A DNA stretch of 64,000 nucleotides, from positions 23,232 through 87,231 of the forward strand of contig CAIOGO010000008.1 of the NCBI GenBank assembly GCA_903857865.1. The letters run 5' to 3'. Both the position numbers and the translations under genes were made by a program. The stretch is from an uncultured bacterium. GTDB lineage: Bacteria > Bipolaricaulota > Bipolaricaulia > UBA7950 > UBA9294. The notes beneath the pieces were generated by a model. It was given only the letters and a program-made list of their open reading frames with translations, was not told the origin of the DNA and searched no databases. Position 1 is the stretch's first letter; the number at the start of each line of letters is the position of its first letter. Positions 25,875 through 35,685 of this stretch are shown here, in pieces.

Positions 25875-26726
25875 CTAGAAGAGAACCTCGAGCGATACAC
25901 GATGACTCATCCCTAGGTCGGATCGAGCCGAGCACGACCAATCCAACTCGATGCCGGAGACCCGCACAGAGAGCCCGAACGTCGGCCCCTGCCCGTCCCA
26001 GCCGAGCCGAGCGGCCAGAGCGCCCACCCAGGCTTCCACCCCCCCGACGACGCGCAGAGGGGCGACAAGAATCCCGCTCACGTCTGCCGTCACGGTCCAT
26101 GTCAAGCTCTCGAACGGCGACAGCGTCACCGCCGCGCCAACGCGCAGGTCGGAGTCCCACGCTTCGGTCTCCCCCTCATCATAGGTCATCGGCGACGATG
26201 CCACCGCATCCCACACCGCGCCGACGCGCACGGCCTCGAGATCGAGAAGCAGGGCCGCATCGAGAGCCCACCCGTGCCCCGAGAACGGCGTCGCCGTTCG
26301 CAAGAACCGCCAGCGCGCTCCCACCGAGACGGGACCGATCGGAACCCCCACCGCCCCGACGAGGCATTGCTCCGTGAAGCGGAAACCGGACACGTCCGGA
26401 CCGATCCACCCCGAATCGACGAACGCCGCCGCCATGCCCACGTACGGGGCCGAGAATGCCAACGCGCCGTAGCTGACGCCGCCGAACTGGTCGACGTAGA
26501 GCGACGCAACGCCCATCTCGCGCACCCACCCGAGCGCCGCCGGGTTGAGCGTCGATGCAGCCGCGCCGTCGGAAAGCGCCGCCGTCGCCCCGCCGAGGCC
26601 GAGCGATCGCGCCGACACGCCGAGCCGGAACAGCGCTCCTACGCCCTCCTCGGCGCCCGCGCGACCCGCGCCCAGCGACAGACACAGGAGGAGTCCCACG
26701 ATTCCGCAAGCCCGCGAGGCGCTCAT
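25875..26726 (-). CDS. PorV-like outer-membrane beta-barrel protein
   Basis: A 283-residue exported protein. A signal peptide (GIVGLLLCLSLGAGRAGA) is followed by GARSLGLGGA-like text (SARSLGLGGATAALSDGAAASTLNPAALGW), the hallmark of PorV/UPF0164 outer-membrane proteins. Amphipathic strands follow and the chain ends with Phe (SLEVLF). The frame stays open upstream through repeats, but ATG 26726 gives a proper signal peptide. It is 16 nt upstream of the large propeller-barrel gene and probably co-transcribed with it. Confidence 0.8.
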   Translation of the reverse strand: MSASRACGIVGLLLCLSLGAGRAGAEEGVGALFRLGVSARSLGLGGATAALSDGAAASTLNPAALGWVREMGVASLYVDQFGGVSYGALAFSAPYVGMAAAFVDSGWIGPDVSGFRFTEQCLVGAVGVPIGPVSVGARWRFLRTATPFSGHGWALDAALLLDLEAVRVGAVWDAVASSPMTYDEGETEAWDSDLRVGAAVTLSPFESLTWTVTADVSGILVAPLRVVGGVEAWVGALAARLGWDGQGPTFGLSVRVSGIELDWSCSARSDLGMSHRVSLEVLF

Positions 26727-26734
26727 GGGGCCAC

Positions 26735-27072
26735 CACGCCGCGGGCTCTGCCCGCGCCGCAGGTCACGCTGTCGCGGTCGTGTCCCGCTAACCGATGATT
26801 GCGCTTCTCGATAGATGATCATGGTGCAATCACGCCGCGGGCTCTGCCCGCGCCGCAGGGCAGGCTTTGCCGACGCTGCCCTGCTAACCGGTGATTGCGT
26901 TGCTCGACAGGAGATCATGGTGCAATCACGCCGCGGGTCACGCTGTCGCGGTCGTGCCCCGCTAACCGGTGATTGCGTTGCTCGACAGGAGATCATGGTG
27001 CAATCACGCCGCGGGCTCTGCCCGCTTACAGGTGATTGCGTTTCTCGATAGATGATCATGGTGCAATCACCA
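26735..27072. repeat. Tandem hairpin repeat array between protease and PorV-like genes
   Basis: Four 39-nt inverted-repeat units at 26795-26833, 26891-26929, 26969-27007 and 27032-27070, with arms GTGATTGC and GCAATCAC (the first left arm has A for G). They are separated by GC-rich spacers containing GCGGGCTCTGCCCGC hairpins. The right arm of the last unit encodes the final codons of the protease gene and its stop codon TGA lies in the loop. Confidence 0.8.
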
Positions 27073-29175
27073 AGCGTTCTACGTTGGAATTGCCGAGGTC
27101 GCTAGAGATCACGTAGAGGTACAGGCCCGCTGCCACGCGCACGCCGCTCGTCGAACGCAGATCCCACGTGATCGACGAGCCCGCGACCGCGATCTCGACC
27201 TCGAACACCCGCGCTCCCGCCACATCGTAGACGCGCAAGGAGGCTTCTCCCGTTCCTTCAGGGAGCGTGTACACGAAGGCGGCCTCGTCGATCGCCGGGT
27301 TCGCCTCCACCGCGACCGTCGGCCGTGCGCCCGAGGGGGGCGGCGGCTCCGTCGGTTCGAGGTCAAGCAAGGCGGCCCACACGTCGAGCTTGCCGAACCC
27401 CCAGCGGTCGTTCGGCACCGCGCCGGTGTAGTCATCGCGCGTCGCCGTCCTGGTCAAAAGATCACGCACATCGCCTGCCGTAAGCAGCGGATCCACGTCG
27501 AAGAGAAGCGCGATGGCCCCGGCGACGTGCGGTGACGCCATGCTCGTCCCGCGATGCATCGCGTGAACCCCATCGGGATGGATGAGGTAGTCGAACGACG
27601 CCGCGGCCGACGACAGGGCGGAGCAAATCCACGCGCCCGGCGCTGCGAGATCCGGCTTCGTCCTCCCGTCGCGCGTCGGCCCCTGACTGGAGAACCCGGA
27701 CAGGACGCCGAGCGGGTTCTCGTCCGACTCGTCCTGTTCTCCCGCCCGCGACGGCCACGCGCCCTTCGTGTTGAACGACCCCACCGTGATCGCGCCGCGC
27801 GCGTTGCCGGGCTCATCGATCGTCGACGCGGAGTCGCCGCCGACGATGGCCCCCGTATCGGTCGTGACCCAGCCATCGAAGCGGCCGCCGCCGCTCTCGT
27901 CGCGCACGGCAACGCGCCACCGCGTCCTGGACGTCGTACTCGTGATTCGCAAGAACGCCTCGCGATCCCCATTGTTCGGGTTCACTCCGCCCGAGGCGTT
28001 GTCGATGTAGGCGATGCCCTCCGGCGTGGGCACGAAGCCGCTCCCCGTGCCGGTTGACGCAGACAGCGAGGCGCCCGACGGCGACGCCATACTGATCGAG
28101 AATCTGGACGCTCCCGGATACCAGATCTCCATCGTGACCTCGCGAGCCCCGGCCTCGAGCTCGAAGGTCCGAGTCCCTCCCTGCAGCGATCCGGAGACGT
28201 GGATCGCAAGGTCGCCCTCGTTCCCCGCCGAGACGACGATTGCGCGTCCCGCTCCCTGCGCGAGCTCGTCCAACCCTCGCTCGAACGCCGACGTACCATC
28301 GTGCGGACCTTCCTGCCCGCCGAGACTCAGGTTCACGACCGCCGGAAGCCCGCGGCGCTCCGCCTCGTCGAAGATGTACCCCACGCCTTCAAGAATGTCC
28401 GCGGTGTAGAACGTCGTCTTGACGGCAACGATCCACGCTTTGGGAGCGACGCCGCGGAACCCGGCCGATGAAGACGAGCCGTCGCCCGCCGCGATGCCCG
28501 CGACGTGCGTGCCGTGACCGTCGCGATCCGCCTCGCGCACGACGCCCGTGTCCGGCCCCGCCCCGCTTGCCAGATCCGCCTCGATGTCGTCTTGGCTGTA
28601 CGTCGCGCCGAGCAGACCCCACGTTTGATCCCAGAGCGCGAGAACGCGCGACGATTCCTCCGTCCCGTCTCGGTTCGCGTCGTAGCGGAAGTCGAGGTGT
28701 CGAACGTCGATGCCCGTGTCAACGAACCGACAATGACACCTTCCCCCTCCACGGGGGGCGACGCCTCGTGAGCGAGATCGGCCCCAACGGCTGGCACGCT
28801 TGCGTCGAGGGCGACCCGCGTCCTCCATGACGGCTCCACGTACGCGACGCGGCGATCCTCGAGGAGGCTCGACAGCTCGGCCCGGGAAACAGTGAGGCTT
28901 GCCACCGTCCCGGTAGAGAAGCTGACGGGAACGCCGCCAAGCGCGCCCCCCGACACCGGCTCCGTGGCGCGGGCAAGCACCTTGACCCGCACCTCGCCCG
29001 TCGGGTCGGCCACGACCTGCAAGTCGGCGAGTGCGGCACCCTTCGCCGTCGCCCCGAGGCCCTCGTCGATCCACGCGGCGAGTGTCGGGTCAAGGCGTGC
29101 GACGTCCTGTGCCGACACGGCCGCGGCCAGTCCGACGAAAAGAATCAGAGCGGCCCACGCCGCTGCGCACTGCAC
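27056..29175 (-). pseudogene. Subtilisin-family (S8) secreted protease, interrupted by a frameshift
   Basis: The open product would be about 706 residues. It starts at GTG 29175 with a signal peptide (AALILFVGLAAAVSA). Catalytic motifs are VDTGIDVRH (Asp), DGHGTHVAG (His) and GTSMASPHVAG (Ser). A FlgD/sorting-type Ig-like domain ends the chain (LRVYDVAGARV, GLYLYVI). The reading frame shifts near 28724-28728, just before the catalytic Asp: the N-terminal frame reads GEGVIVGSLTR, the downstream frame FVDTGID. One missing base explains it. This may be a real mutation or a sequencing error; all catalytic residues are intact downstream. Confidence 0.85.
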
Positions 29176-29278
29176 GCTATTTTCCCCCTCTGAATCAGGC
29201 GCGCATTGTACACGACGTCGATTCGGCAACCCAAGAGCCGTCCCGCCTCCGCCCTAGCCGCGCCGCGGCCGCCGTCCT

Positions 29279-29307
29279 TTACAGCGCCTTCGTCCCTGTG
29301 CTATGAT
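29279..29307 (+). promoter_or_regulatory. Sigma70-like promoter
   Basis: TTACAG (29279-29284), 17-nt spacer, TATGAT (29302-29307), upstream of the small gene and the phosphohexomutase. Confidence 0.5.
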
Positions 29308-29429
29308 CCGGACGCTGGCGCAGACGGTGCCTGCGCTTCCTGCATCGCGGAGCCCGTGGTACCCTCGGCGAAGGATTCGGCCTCACGGAGCCGGGCTCCA
29401 AGAGCCAGCCTCGGTGAGGCCCGAGACTC

Positions 29430-29720
29430 ATGACAAACGGTGACAAGGTCGATTCCGAGAAGAACGACGAGATGCTCGAGCGCTACAAGGCCGCGGTCGA
29501 GCGCGCGCTCCCCCGCGTCCCGGTGAAGAACGGCGTGGTCGAGATCGATTCCGTTTGGGTGGAGACATCGTTGCCGTATGATCTCCTCGAGGCGATCCTT
29601 CGTCGGGACGACCTCAAGCTCCCCCCGAATGTCGAGCGCATCCATCTTCGGACGCGCGCTGAGCAAGGAGAACCCGGTGCCCCAGGCAAGCGGCGCAGAA
29701 AGCGTGAAGTTCGGAACTGA
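29430..29720 (+). CDS. Small charged protein of unknown function
   Basis: A 96-residue protein I do not recognise. It begins with an acidic, helical stretch (NDEMLERYKAAVERAL), has a short core VEIDSVWVETSLPYDLLEAIL and ends in a very basic tail (GKRRRKREVRN). The last 44 nt overlap the phosphohexomutase start, so the two are probably translated together. Codon use looks like its neighbours, which favours a real gene. Confidence 0.55.
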   Translation: MTNGDKVDSEKNDEMLERYKAAVERALPRVPVKNGVVEIDSVWVETSLPYDLLEAILRRDDLKLPPNVERIHLRTRAEQGEPGAPGKRRRKREVRN

Positions 29721-31140
29721 CGGCTGGCGCGGCATCATCGCCCGCGAGTTCACGTTCGACAACGTCGGACGCGTTGCCGACGCCGTCGCCGCGTACCTTC
29801 GCGACCCCGAGCGCCGCAAGGGCGCGATCTACACCGACTGGGGCGCCGACTACCGCCCCGCCGAGCAGGGTGTCGTCATTGGCTACGACACGCGCTTTCT
29901 CTCGGAGGAGTTCGCCGTCCACTTCGCGCGGGTCATCCGAGACCGCGGCCTTCCGGTCGCGGTCAGCGACGCCTTCGTGCCGACCCCGGCCCTCTCGTAC
30001 GCCGTCGTCGACCGCCGCGCCGCGGTCGGGATCATGATCACGAGCAGTCACAATCCGCCGATCTACAACGGGATCAAGATCAAGGCCGAGTACGGCGGCT
30101 CGGCGCCGCAGGAAGTCACCAACGCCGTCGAGGCCTTCCTCTCTGCCTCCGGCCCGGCGCCGCGGTCGGCGCCCAGCGACATCGAGCGCGTCGACCTCCG
30201 CACGCCGTACATGAACCGCATCCGCGAACTGATGGATCGCGAGCGCCTCACGTCGTCGCGCATTCACGCCGTCGTCGACTCGATGTACGGCTCCGCCGCG
30301 GGCTACGTGGCGGAACTCCTACGCGAGTCCGGCGTGCCGTACACCCAGATCCGCGGCGCGCGCGATCCCCTGTTCGGCGGCAAGAAGCCCGAGCCGCTCG
30401 AAGAGAACCTCATCCCGCTCCGCGCTGTCCTGCGGTCGCGCGCTGGCAAGCACGAGCGCCTCATCGGTGTGATCACCGATGGCGACGGGGATCGCATCGC
30501 CGCCATGGACGAGAAGGGCGGGTTCATCGACCCGCACGGCACGTACGCGCTCATCCTCCGCTACCTCGTCGAGGAGCGCGGCCTGCGCGGCGCCGTCGTC
30601 GTGTCGTTCAACCTGACCGACCTCGTGCGCCGGATGTGCGCCGCCTACGGCCTCGAGGTCATCGAAGTGCCGATCGGGTTCAAGTACGCGGTCGAGCAGA
30701 TCCTGAAGAAGGATGTCCTGATGGCCGGAGAAGAGAGCGGCAGCCTCGCCCTGCGCGGGCACATCCCCGAGCGCGATGGCGTGTTGTGGTCGATCCTTCT
30801 ATGTGAGATCCTTGCCACCTCGAAGCGGCCGGCGAGCGAGCTCGTCGCCGATCTGCACCGACGCTTCGGCCCGCAGGTCGTACGCCGCCGCGACATCGAG
30901 ATCGAGCGCAGGCTCGAGGTCGTGCAACAGCTCAAGGCGAACCCGCCCGACCGCTTCGGCGGCGAGCCGGTGCGATCCGTCGAGACGCTCGACGGCCTCA
31001 AGCTGCGATTCGAGAAGGGATGGATTCTCTTCCGCGCGTCGGGCACGGAACCGATCCTGCGCATCTACTGTGAGATGGAAACTGACCAAGCGGTCCGGCG
31101 CATGCTGGACGAAGGCGAGCGCTTCGCACGAGGAGTCTAG
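29677..31140 (+). CDS. Phosphoglucomutase/phosphomannomutase family protein
   Basis: A 487-residue phosphohexomutase. The N-terminus is VKFGTDGWRGIIAREFTFDN; the phosphoserine loop is MITSSHNPPIYNGIK, the metal loop TDGDGDR, the sugar loop MAGEESGSL and the phosphate-binding loop RASGTEPILRIY. GTG 29677 is chosen because AAGGAG lies 6 nt upstream and the product then starts just before the family's first strand. It could act on glucose or mannose phosphates; specificity cannot be read. leuS begins 3 nt after its stop. Confidence 0.9.
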   Translation: MPQASGAESVKFGTDGWRGIIAREFTFDNVGRVADAVAAYLRDPERRKGAIYTDWGADYRPAEQGVVIGYDTRFLSEEFAVHFARVIRDRGLPVAVSDAFVPTPALSYAVVDRRAAVGIMITSSHNPPIYNGIKIKAEYGGSAPQEVTNAVEAFLSASGPAPRSAPSDIERVDLRTPYMNRIRELMDRERLTSSRIHAVVDSMYGSAAGYVAELLRESGVPYTQIRGARDPLFGGKKPEPLEENLIPLRAVLRSRAGKHERLIGVITDGDGDRIAAMDEKGGFIDPHGTYALILRYLVEERGLRGAVVVSFNLTDLVRRMCAAYGLEVIEVPIGFKYAVEQILKKDVLMAGEESGSLALRGHIPERDGVLWSILLCEILATSKRPASELVADLHRRFGPQVVRRRDIEIERRLEVVQQLKANPPDRFGGEPVRSVETLDGLKLRFEKGWILFRASGTEPILRIYCEMETDQAVRRMLDEGERFARGV

Positions 31141-31143
31141 GCC

Positions 31144-34047
31144 ATGACGGCCCATTCGATCGAACCCTATGATTTCAGAGCGATTGAGACGCGTTGGCGC
31201 GACACGTGGCGGAAGGGCGGCTACTTCCACGTCGATACGAAGGCGCGCGAGAACACCTTCTACTACCTGAACATGTTTCCGTACCCGTCGGGGTACCTGC
31301 ACGTCGGACACGGGCGCAACTACATCATCGGCGACGTCCTCACCCGCTTCTACCGCATGCGCGGCTACCACATCCTGAACCCGATGGGCTGGGACGCGTT
31401 CGGCCTCCCCGCCGAGAACGCGGCCATCGACCGCGGCATCCACCCGCGCGAGTGGACGGTCAAGAACATCGCCCACGCCAAGGAGCAGTTCCGCGCCTGG
31501 GGCATCGAGTACGACTGGGACCGCGAGATCTCGACCTGCGACCCCGACTACTACCGCTGGACGCAGTGGCTGTTCCTCGAGCTGTACAAGAAGGGCCTCG
31601 CCTACCGCAAGCTGGCGACCGTCAACTACTGCCCGCAGTGCAAGACCGTGCTCGCGAACGAGCAGGTCGTCGGCGGCGCCTGCGAGCGCTGCGGCACCCC
31701 ACCCGAGCCGAAGACGCTCGAACAGTGGTTCTTCAAGATCACCGAGTACGCCGACCGCCTGCTCGACGACCTCGCCAAGCTCGAAAGCTGGCCCGAGAGC
31801 GTCAAGAAGATGCAGGAGAACTGGATCGGCAAGAGCGAGGGCGCCGAAGTCGTCTTCAAGACCGAGAAGGGCGACGACCTCGTCGTCTTCACGACGCGGC
31901 CCGACACCCTGTGGGGTGCGACGTTCATGGTCCTCGCGCCAGAACACGCGCTCGTCGACAAGTTGGCGACGAAAGAGCAGAAGGCCGAAGTCGCCGCGTA
32001 CCGCGACCGCGCGATCCGCACCTCCGACATCGACCGCCTCTCCACCGAACGCGACAAGACGGGTGTGTTCACCGGCGCCTACGCCGTGAATCCGGCGAAC
32101 AACGAACGCATCCCCATCTGGATCGCCGACTACGTCCTGATGTCCTACGGCACGGGCGCGATCATGGCCGTGCCGGCGCACGACGAGCGCGACTTCGCGT
32201 TCGCCCTACGCTACGGCCTCCCGATCCTGCCCGTCATCGAACGCCTCGACCGCCGCGCCCGCGCTTTCGTGCCGTCGTCGGCCGTCGGCGGCGACTTCGA
32301 GAAGGTCGCCCGCGCTGACGAGCTCTCGATCGAGTCTGTCGCCGGGGGCTTCGTCATCGACTGCGCCTGGGACAACGTGAACCGCGCCGTCCGCCTCATC
32401 CAGACCGCACTTGAACCGAACGGCTGGGCGTCCGTCGTCGGCACGCGGTTCGCGTTTATCTTCCACGACGCCGTCATCGCCCACGACTCCGCCGCCGCCG
32501 ACCGCGAGATCGTCGCCCGCTGCGCACTCCTAACGGGGGCGACCTTCAACGCGCGAACGGCGATGGAGATCCTGACCAAGATCCCCGCCTACGAGGGCCT
32601 GCTCTTCCACGCCGGCGTCGGCACGATGCAGCACTCCGGCCGGTTCAGCGGCACGCGCGGCGACCAAGCCAAGGACATCGTGACCGCGTGGCTCGAGAAG
32701 GGGCAGAAGGGCAAGAAGGCCATCACCTATCGCCTGCACGATTGGCTCATCTCGCGCCAACGCTACTGGGGCGCGCCGATCCCGATCATCAACTGCAAGA
32801 AGTGCGGCGAAGTCCCCGTGCCGGAGAAGGACCTGCCCGTCCTGCTGCCGGATGTTGCATTCATTGGGAAAATGGGGCTCGCGGACATCCCCGGCTACGC
32901 CGACACGACGTGTCCCAAGTGCGGCGGCAAGGCCAAGCGCGACACCGACACGATGGACACGTTCGTCGACTCGTCGTGGTACTACCTGCGGTTCATCAAC
33001 CCGCACGACGCGCGGCGCGCGTTCGTGCGCGACGACGTCGACCACTGGCTGCCCGTCAACCAGTACGTCGGCGGCGTCGAGCACGCGATCCTGCACCTCC
33101 TCTACTCGCGTTTCGTCACCAAGGCCCTCTTTGACATGGGCCACGTCGGGTTCGAGGAGCCGTTCGCCCGCCTGTTCACGCAGGGTATGGTCTGCCACAC
33201 CGCGTACAAGTGCCCCGAACACGGCTGGCTGTACCCGAAGGAAGTCGCCGACGGCAACCGCTGCCCGCACTGCCAAAAGCCGCTTGAGAACCCATACTTC
33301 TCGATGTCGAAGTCGAAGAAGAACGTCGTCGACCCGTCCGAGATCATCGACCGCGTCGGCGCCGACACCGAACGGCTGTACACGCTGTTCATGGGTCCGC
33401 CCGATCGCGACATCGAGTGGTCGGAGGAAGGCATCCGCGGCTCGTTCCGCTTCCTGAACCGCGTCTGGGCGCTCGTCGTCGAGGCGACTCCGCGCCTTGC
33501 CCCACGGACAGCGGCCGCCGACCCGGCGACCCTCGACGCCGACGGAGCCGCGCTGTGGCGTCGCGTGCACCGCACGGTGCGCAAGGTGAGCGAGGACATC
33601 CAGGATCGCTTCAGCTTCAACACCGCCGTGTCGGCGATCATGGAGTTGACCAACGACCTCGGCCGCTACCTCGAACGCGAGGACGCCGATCCGGCGCTCC
33701 TGCGCGAGGCCGTCGACACGCTGATCCTCATCCTGTCGCCCATCTGCCCATTCCTCGGCGAGGAGCTGTGGCGCCGCGTCGGGCATGAAGGCTCGCCGCT
33801 CGAAGTCGGCTGGCCGCGCTACCGCGTTGACGCCCTTGCGGCCGACACGATCGAGATCCCGGTGCAGATCAACGGCAAGCTGCGTGCCAAGGTGGCCGTG
33901 CCCGCCGAAGTGGCCGCCGACGCCGAGGCGCTCAAGGCCGCCGCGCTCGCCGACCCCGAGGTCAAGGCGAAGCTCGAAGGCGTCGAGCTCCTCAAAGCCA
34001 TCGCCGTGCCAAACAAGATGGTCAGCCTCGTCGTCAAGGCGCCATAG
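31144..34047 (+). CDS. leuS: Leucyl-tRNA synthetase with a large insertion
   Basis: A 967-residue class I synthetase, about 100 residues longer than usual. Motifs: [16 protein letters not shown] (HIGH), zinc Cys pairs CPQC and CERC, editing-domain [12 protein letters not shown] and [15 protein letters not shown], and [11 protein letters not shown] (KMSKS). An extra segment of about 125 residues (about 365-490) stands between GLPILPVIE and the usual GxMxHSGxFxG return to the catalytic core. The region after it ([19 protein letters not shown]) is normal. The enzyme should be functional; the insert is unrecognised. Confidence 0.95.
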   Translation: MTAHSIEPYDFRAIETRWRDTWRKGGYFHVDTKARENTFYYLNMFPYPSGYLHVGHGRNYIIGDVLTRFYRMRGYHILNPMGWDAFGLPAENAAIDRGIHPREWTVKNIAHAKEQFRAWGIEYDWDREISTCDPDYYRWTQWLFLELYKKGLAYRKLATVNYCPQCKTVLANEQVVGGACERCGTPPEPKTLEQWFFKITEYADRLLDDLAKLESWPESVKKMQENWIGKSEGAEVVFKTEKGDDLVVFTTRPDTLWGATFMVLAPEHALVDKLATKEQKAEVAAYRDRAIRTSDIDRLSTERDKTGVFTGAYAVNPANNERIPIWIADYVLMSYGTGAIMAVPAHDERDFAFALRYGLPILPVIERLDRRARAFVPSSAVGGDFEKVARADELSIESVAGGFVIDCAWDNVNRAVRLIQTALEPNGWASVVGTRFAFIFHDAVIAHDSAAADREIVARCALLTGATFNARTAMEILTKIPAYEGLLFHAGVGTMQHSGRFSGTRGDQAKDIVTAWLEKGQKGKKAITYRLHDWLISRQRYWGAPIPIINCKKCGEVPVPEKDLPVLLPDVAFIGKMGLADIPGYADTTCPKCGGKAKRDTDTMDTFVDSSWYYLRFINPHDARRAFVRDDVDHWLPVNQYVGGVEHAILHLLYSRFVTKALFDMGHVGFEEPFARLFTQGMVCHTAYKCPEHGWLYPKEVADGNRCPHCQKPLENPYFSMSKSKKNVVDPSEIIDRVGADTERLYTLFMGPPDRDIEWSEEGIRGSFRFLNRVWALVVEATPRLAPRTAAADPATLDADGAALWRRVHRTVRKVSEDIQDRFSFNTAVSAIMELTNDLGRYLEREDADPALLREAVDTLILILSPICPFLGEELWRRVGHEGSPLEVGWPRYRVDALAADTIEIPVQINGKLRAKVAVPAEVAADAEALKAAALADPEVKAKLEGVELLKAIAVPNKMVSLVVKAP

Positions 34048-34473
34048 GCGCTTGAGCTTGTACGCCAGTCGAGGAGTCGATCGAGAGTGGGCGGAGTTTG
34101 GCGATGGGTTGTCGAACGGAGTTGCCACGAACCAGGACGCCGAAGGGACTGAGCGGTCGAGAAGCGGCCAGGAGCCTGCCGTGAGGACAGAATCGACTGA
34201 TGAGTCGCGCTTCACCTCCAAGCCCCATCCTGTCGAAGGTGGCTGCGCAGATCAAGCAGCCCCCTCGGCCCCTCGGCGCGGCGCGTGTGGTCCGCGCCCA
34301 GATGCATGCCCTGAAAGGTCAGCGGCCCTGGATTCGAGGAACTGCTCCCCGCCATCTGCCGCTAGGGGAGCAGCCTTCCTCGATAGGGACGGAGTGATAG
34401 GCGAAGCCAACGGCACACCCATGGCCTCGCCCCTAGCTGCTGCTCTCACGGAGCAGCAGCCAATGACCCAGTC
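34048..34473 (+). other. Intergenic region with hairpins and a gmhB 5' relic
   Basis: There is no intact gene here. At 34367-34411 the reading GAAFLDRDGVIGEAN repeats the N-terminal motif of the GmhB gene that follows, as a truncated copy. It is preceded by a 9-bp hairpin (CTGCTCCCC, 34342, with GGGGAGCAG, 34365) and followed by a 10-bp hairpin (GCTGCTGCTC/GAGCAGCAGC, 34436-34460). Confidence 0.65.
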
Positions 34474-35124
34474 ATGAAGCACAACCTTGTTGGAGGCGGT
34501 TGCTCCAGAGAAGCAACCGCCTCCGTCCCGGAACACTGCGGCTCCTCGCCCGGGCGGGCCGCAGTGTTTCTTGACAGGGATGGAGTGCTGAATGACCAAA
34601 CCGCCTTCGTCAACACGCCCGACGACTTCCGCCTCCTGCCCGGCACAGCCGCTGCCATTCGTCGCCTGAACGAGGCCGGGATCCCCGTCATCGTCGTCAC
34701 GAACCAAGGCGGCATCGCGCTCGGCTACCTGACCGAAGACGACCTCGCGGCGATCCACCAGCGCATGGCCGAGCTGCTCGCAGCAGAGGGAGCACACGTA
34801 GACAAGGTCTACTCGTGTCCTTATTACCCGAACGGCACAATCCCCAGATACTCGAAAGACTCTCCGGATAGGAAACCGGGCACCGGCATGCTCGAACGCG
34901 CCCGCGACGAACTCGGCGTTGACCTGTGCAAGTCGTACCTCGTTGGCGACGCCACGACCGACATCCTCGCTGGCAACCGCGCCGGCTGCACCACCATCCT
35001 CGTCCAAACTGGCTTTGCCGGGAAGGACGCGAAAGCGCTCGCTGAGCCTGATCACACGGCCGCGGATCTCGGCGCGGCCGTGGACCTCATTCTCAGCCAA
35101 CTGCTATCTCAGCGAGCTCGCTGA
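34474..35124 (+). CDS. gmhB: D,D-heptose 1,7-bisphosphate phosphatase-like HAD hydrolase
   Basis: A HAD-family phosphatase (216 residues from ATG 34474). It has VFLDRDGVLND (nucleophile Asp and acid/base Asp), VVTNQGGIALGYL, DRKPGTGMLERA and the acidic pair in LVGDATTDILAGN. The zinc loop of classical GmhB (CxH...CxC) reads CPYYPNGTIPRYSKDSPDRKP, so most zinc ligands are lost. The first 30 codons run through two strong hairpins (34492-34524 and 34532-34568), so a later start such as GTG 34564 is possible. Expected role: LPS heptose or related sugar precursor metabolism. Confidence 0.8.
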   Translation: MKHNLVGGGCSREATASVPEHCGSSPGRAAVFLDRDGVLNDQTAFVNTPDDFRLLPGTAAAIRRLNEAGIPVIVVTNQGGIALGYLTEDDLAAIHQRMAELLAAEGAHVDKVYSCPYYPNGTIPRYSKDSPDRKPGTGMLERARDELGVDLCKSYLVGDATTDILAGNRAGCTTILVQTGFAGKDAKALAEPDHTAADLGAAVDLILSQLLSQRAR

Positions 35125-35125
35125 G
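35108..35125 (+). terminator. 18-nt perfect palindrome at the end of gmhB
   Basis: CTCAGCGAGCTCGCTGAG is self-complementary and includes the gmhB stop codon. No T tract follows; it may be part of the local hairpin repeat family. Confidence 0.4.
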
Positions 35126-35340
35126 CCCAGCCGAAGGCATCCAGCCGCATGTCGTCCACGCCTTCGGCCCTAGCTGCTGCTCCCATGAGCAGCAGCCGAC
35201 TACACGGTCGCCGACCTACCTGCCGCCGTCGATCTGATACTCGATCGCCTCGCGCCTGTAGTCACGTGACGCCGCCAGGTGAAGGCATCCACCCGAACTG
35301 CCTTCGCCCCTAGCCGCAACGCCGTAGGCGATGCGGCCCG
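35126..35340 (+). other. Hairpin cluster with a gmhB 3' relic
   Basis: At 35201-35269 the reading YTVADLPAAVDLILDRL ends at a TGA and mirrors the GmhB C-terminus (HTAADLGAAVDLILSQL), so this is a second broken copy. Hairpins flank it: GCTGCTGCTC/GAGCAGCAGC at 35173-35196, GAAGGCA/TGCCTTC near 35281-35305 and GCCGCA/TGCGGC at 35313-35337. The motif CCCTAGC precedes several of these stems, as it does at 34431. Confidence 0.6.
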
Positions 35341-35370
35341 TTGCGACACTCCGTCGTCAGCGGGTATCAT
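35341..35370 (+). promoter_or_regulatory. Promoter of tRNA-Ala
   Basis: TTGCGA (35341-35346), 18-nt spacer, TATCAT (35365-35370), 13 nt before the tRNA. Confidence 0.5.
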
Positions 35371-35382
35371 CCGGTCAACACT

Positions 35383-35455
<73 letters not shown>

Positions 35456-35685
35456 CAACGCTATTCTGGACGCCGTTCTTGAGCCCTGTTCATGGGGCCT
35501 GGAGTCACTTTCCGACGAGCCGCAATGGAGTCAGATGTGGCTGCAGGCTCGGCCGTGGAACTCCATCAGCTGCTCTGCACCTTCTCCGCCAGCTGTATCA
35601 AGGCTAGACTAACAGTGAGATGGTTCACTTCCGGACGTGAGGGCACATCCGAGACACTTGGTGCATTAGGTGACTGAGAAGGCCA

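Noticed and set aside
26727-27059. 111-residue N-terminal extension of the PorV-like protein through the repeats
   Set aside because: The extension is a translation of the tandem repeats. ATG 26726 gives a normal signal peptide.
26735-27072. CRISPR array
   Set aside because: Only four imperfect units with repetitive, GC-rich spacers and no cas genes; the units are inverted repeats, not CRISPR repeats.
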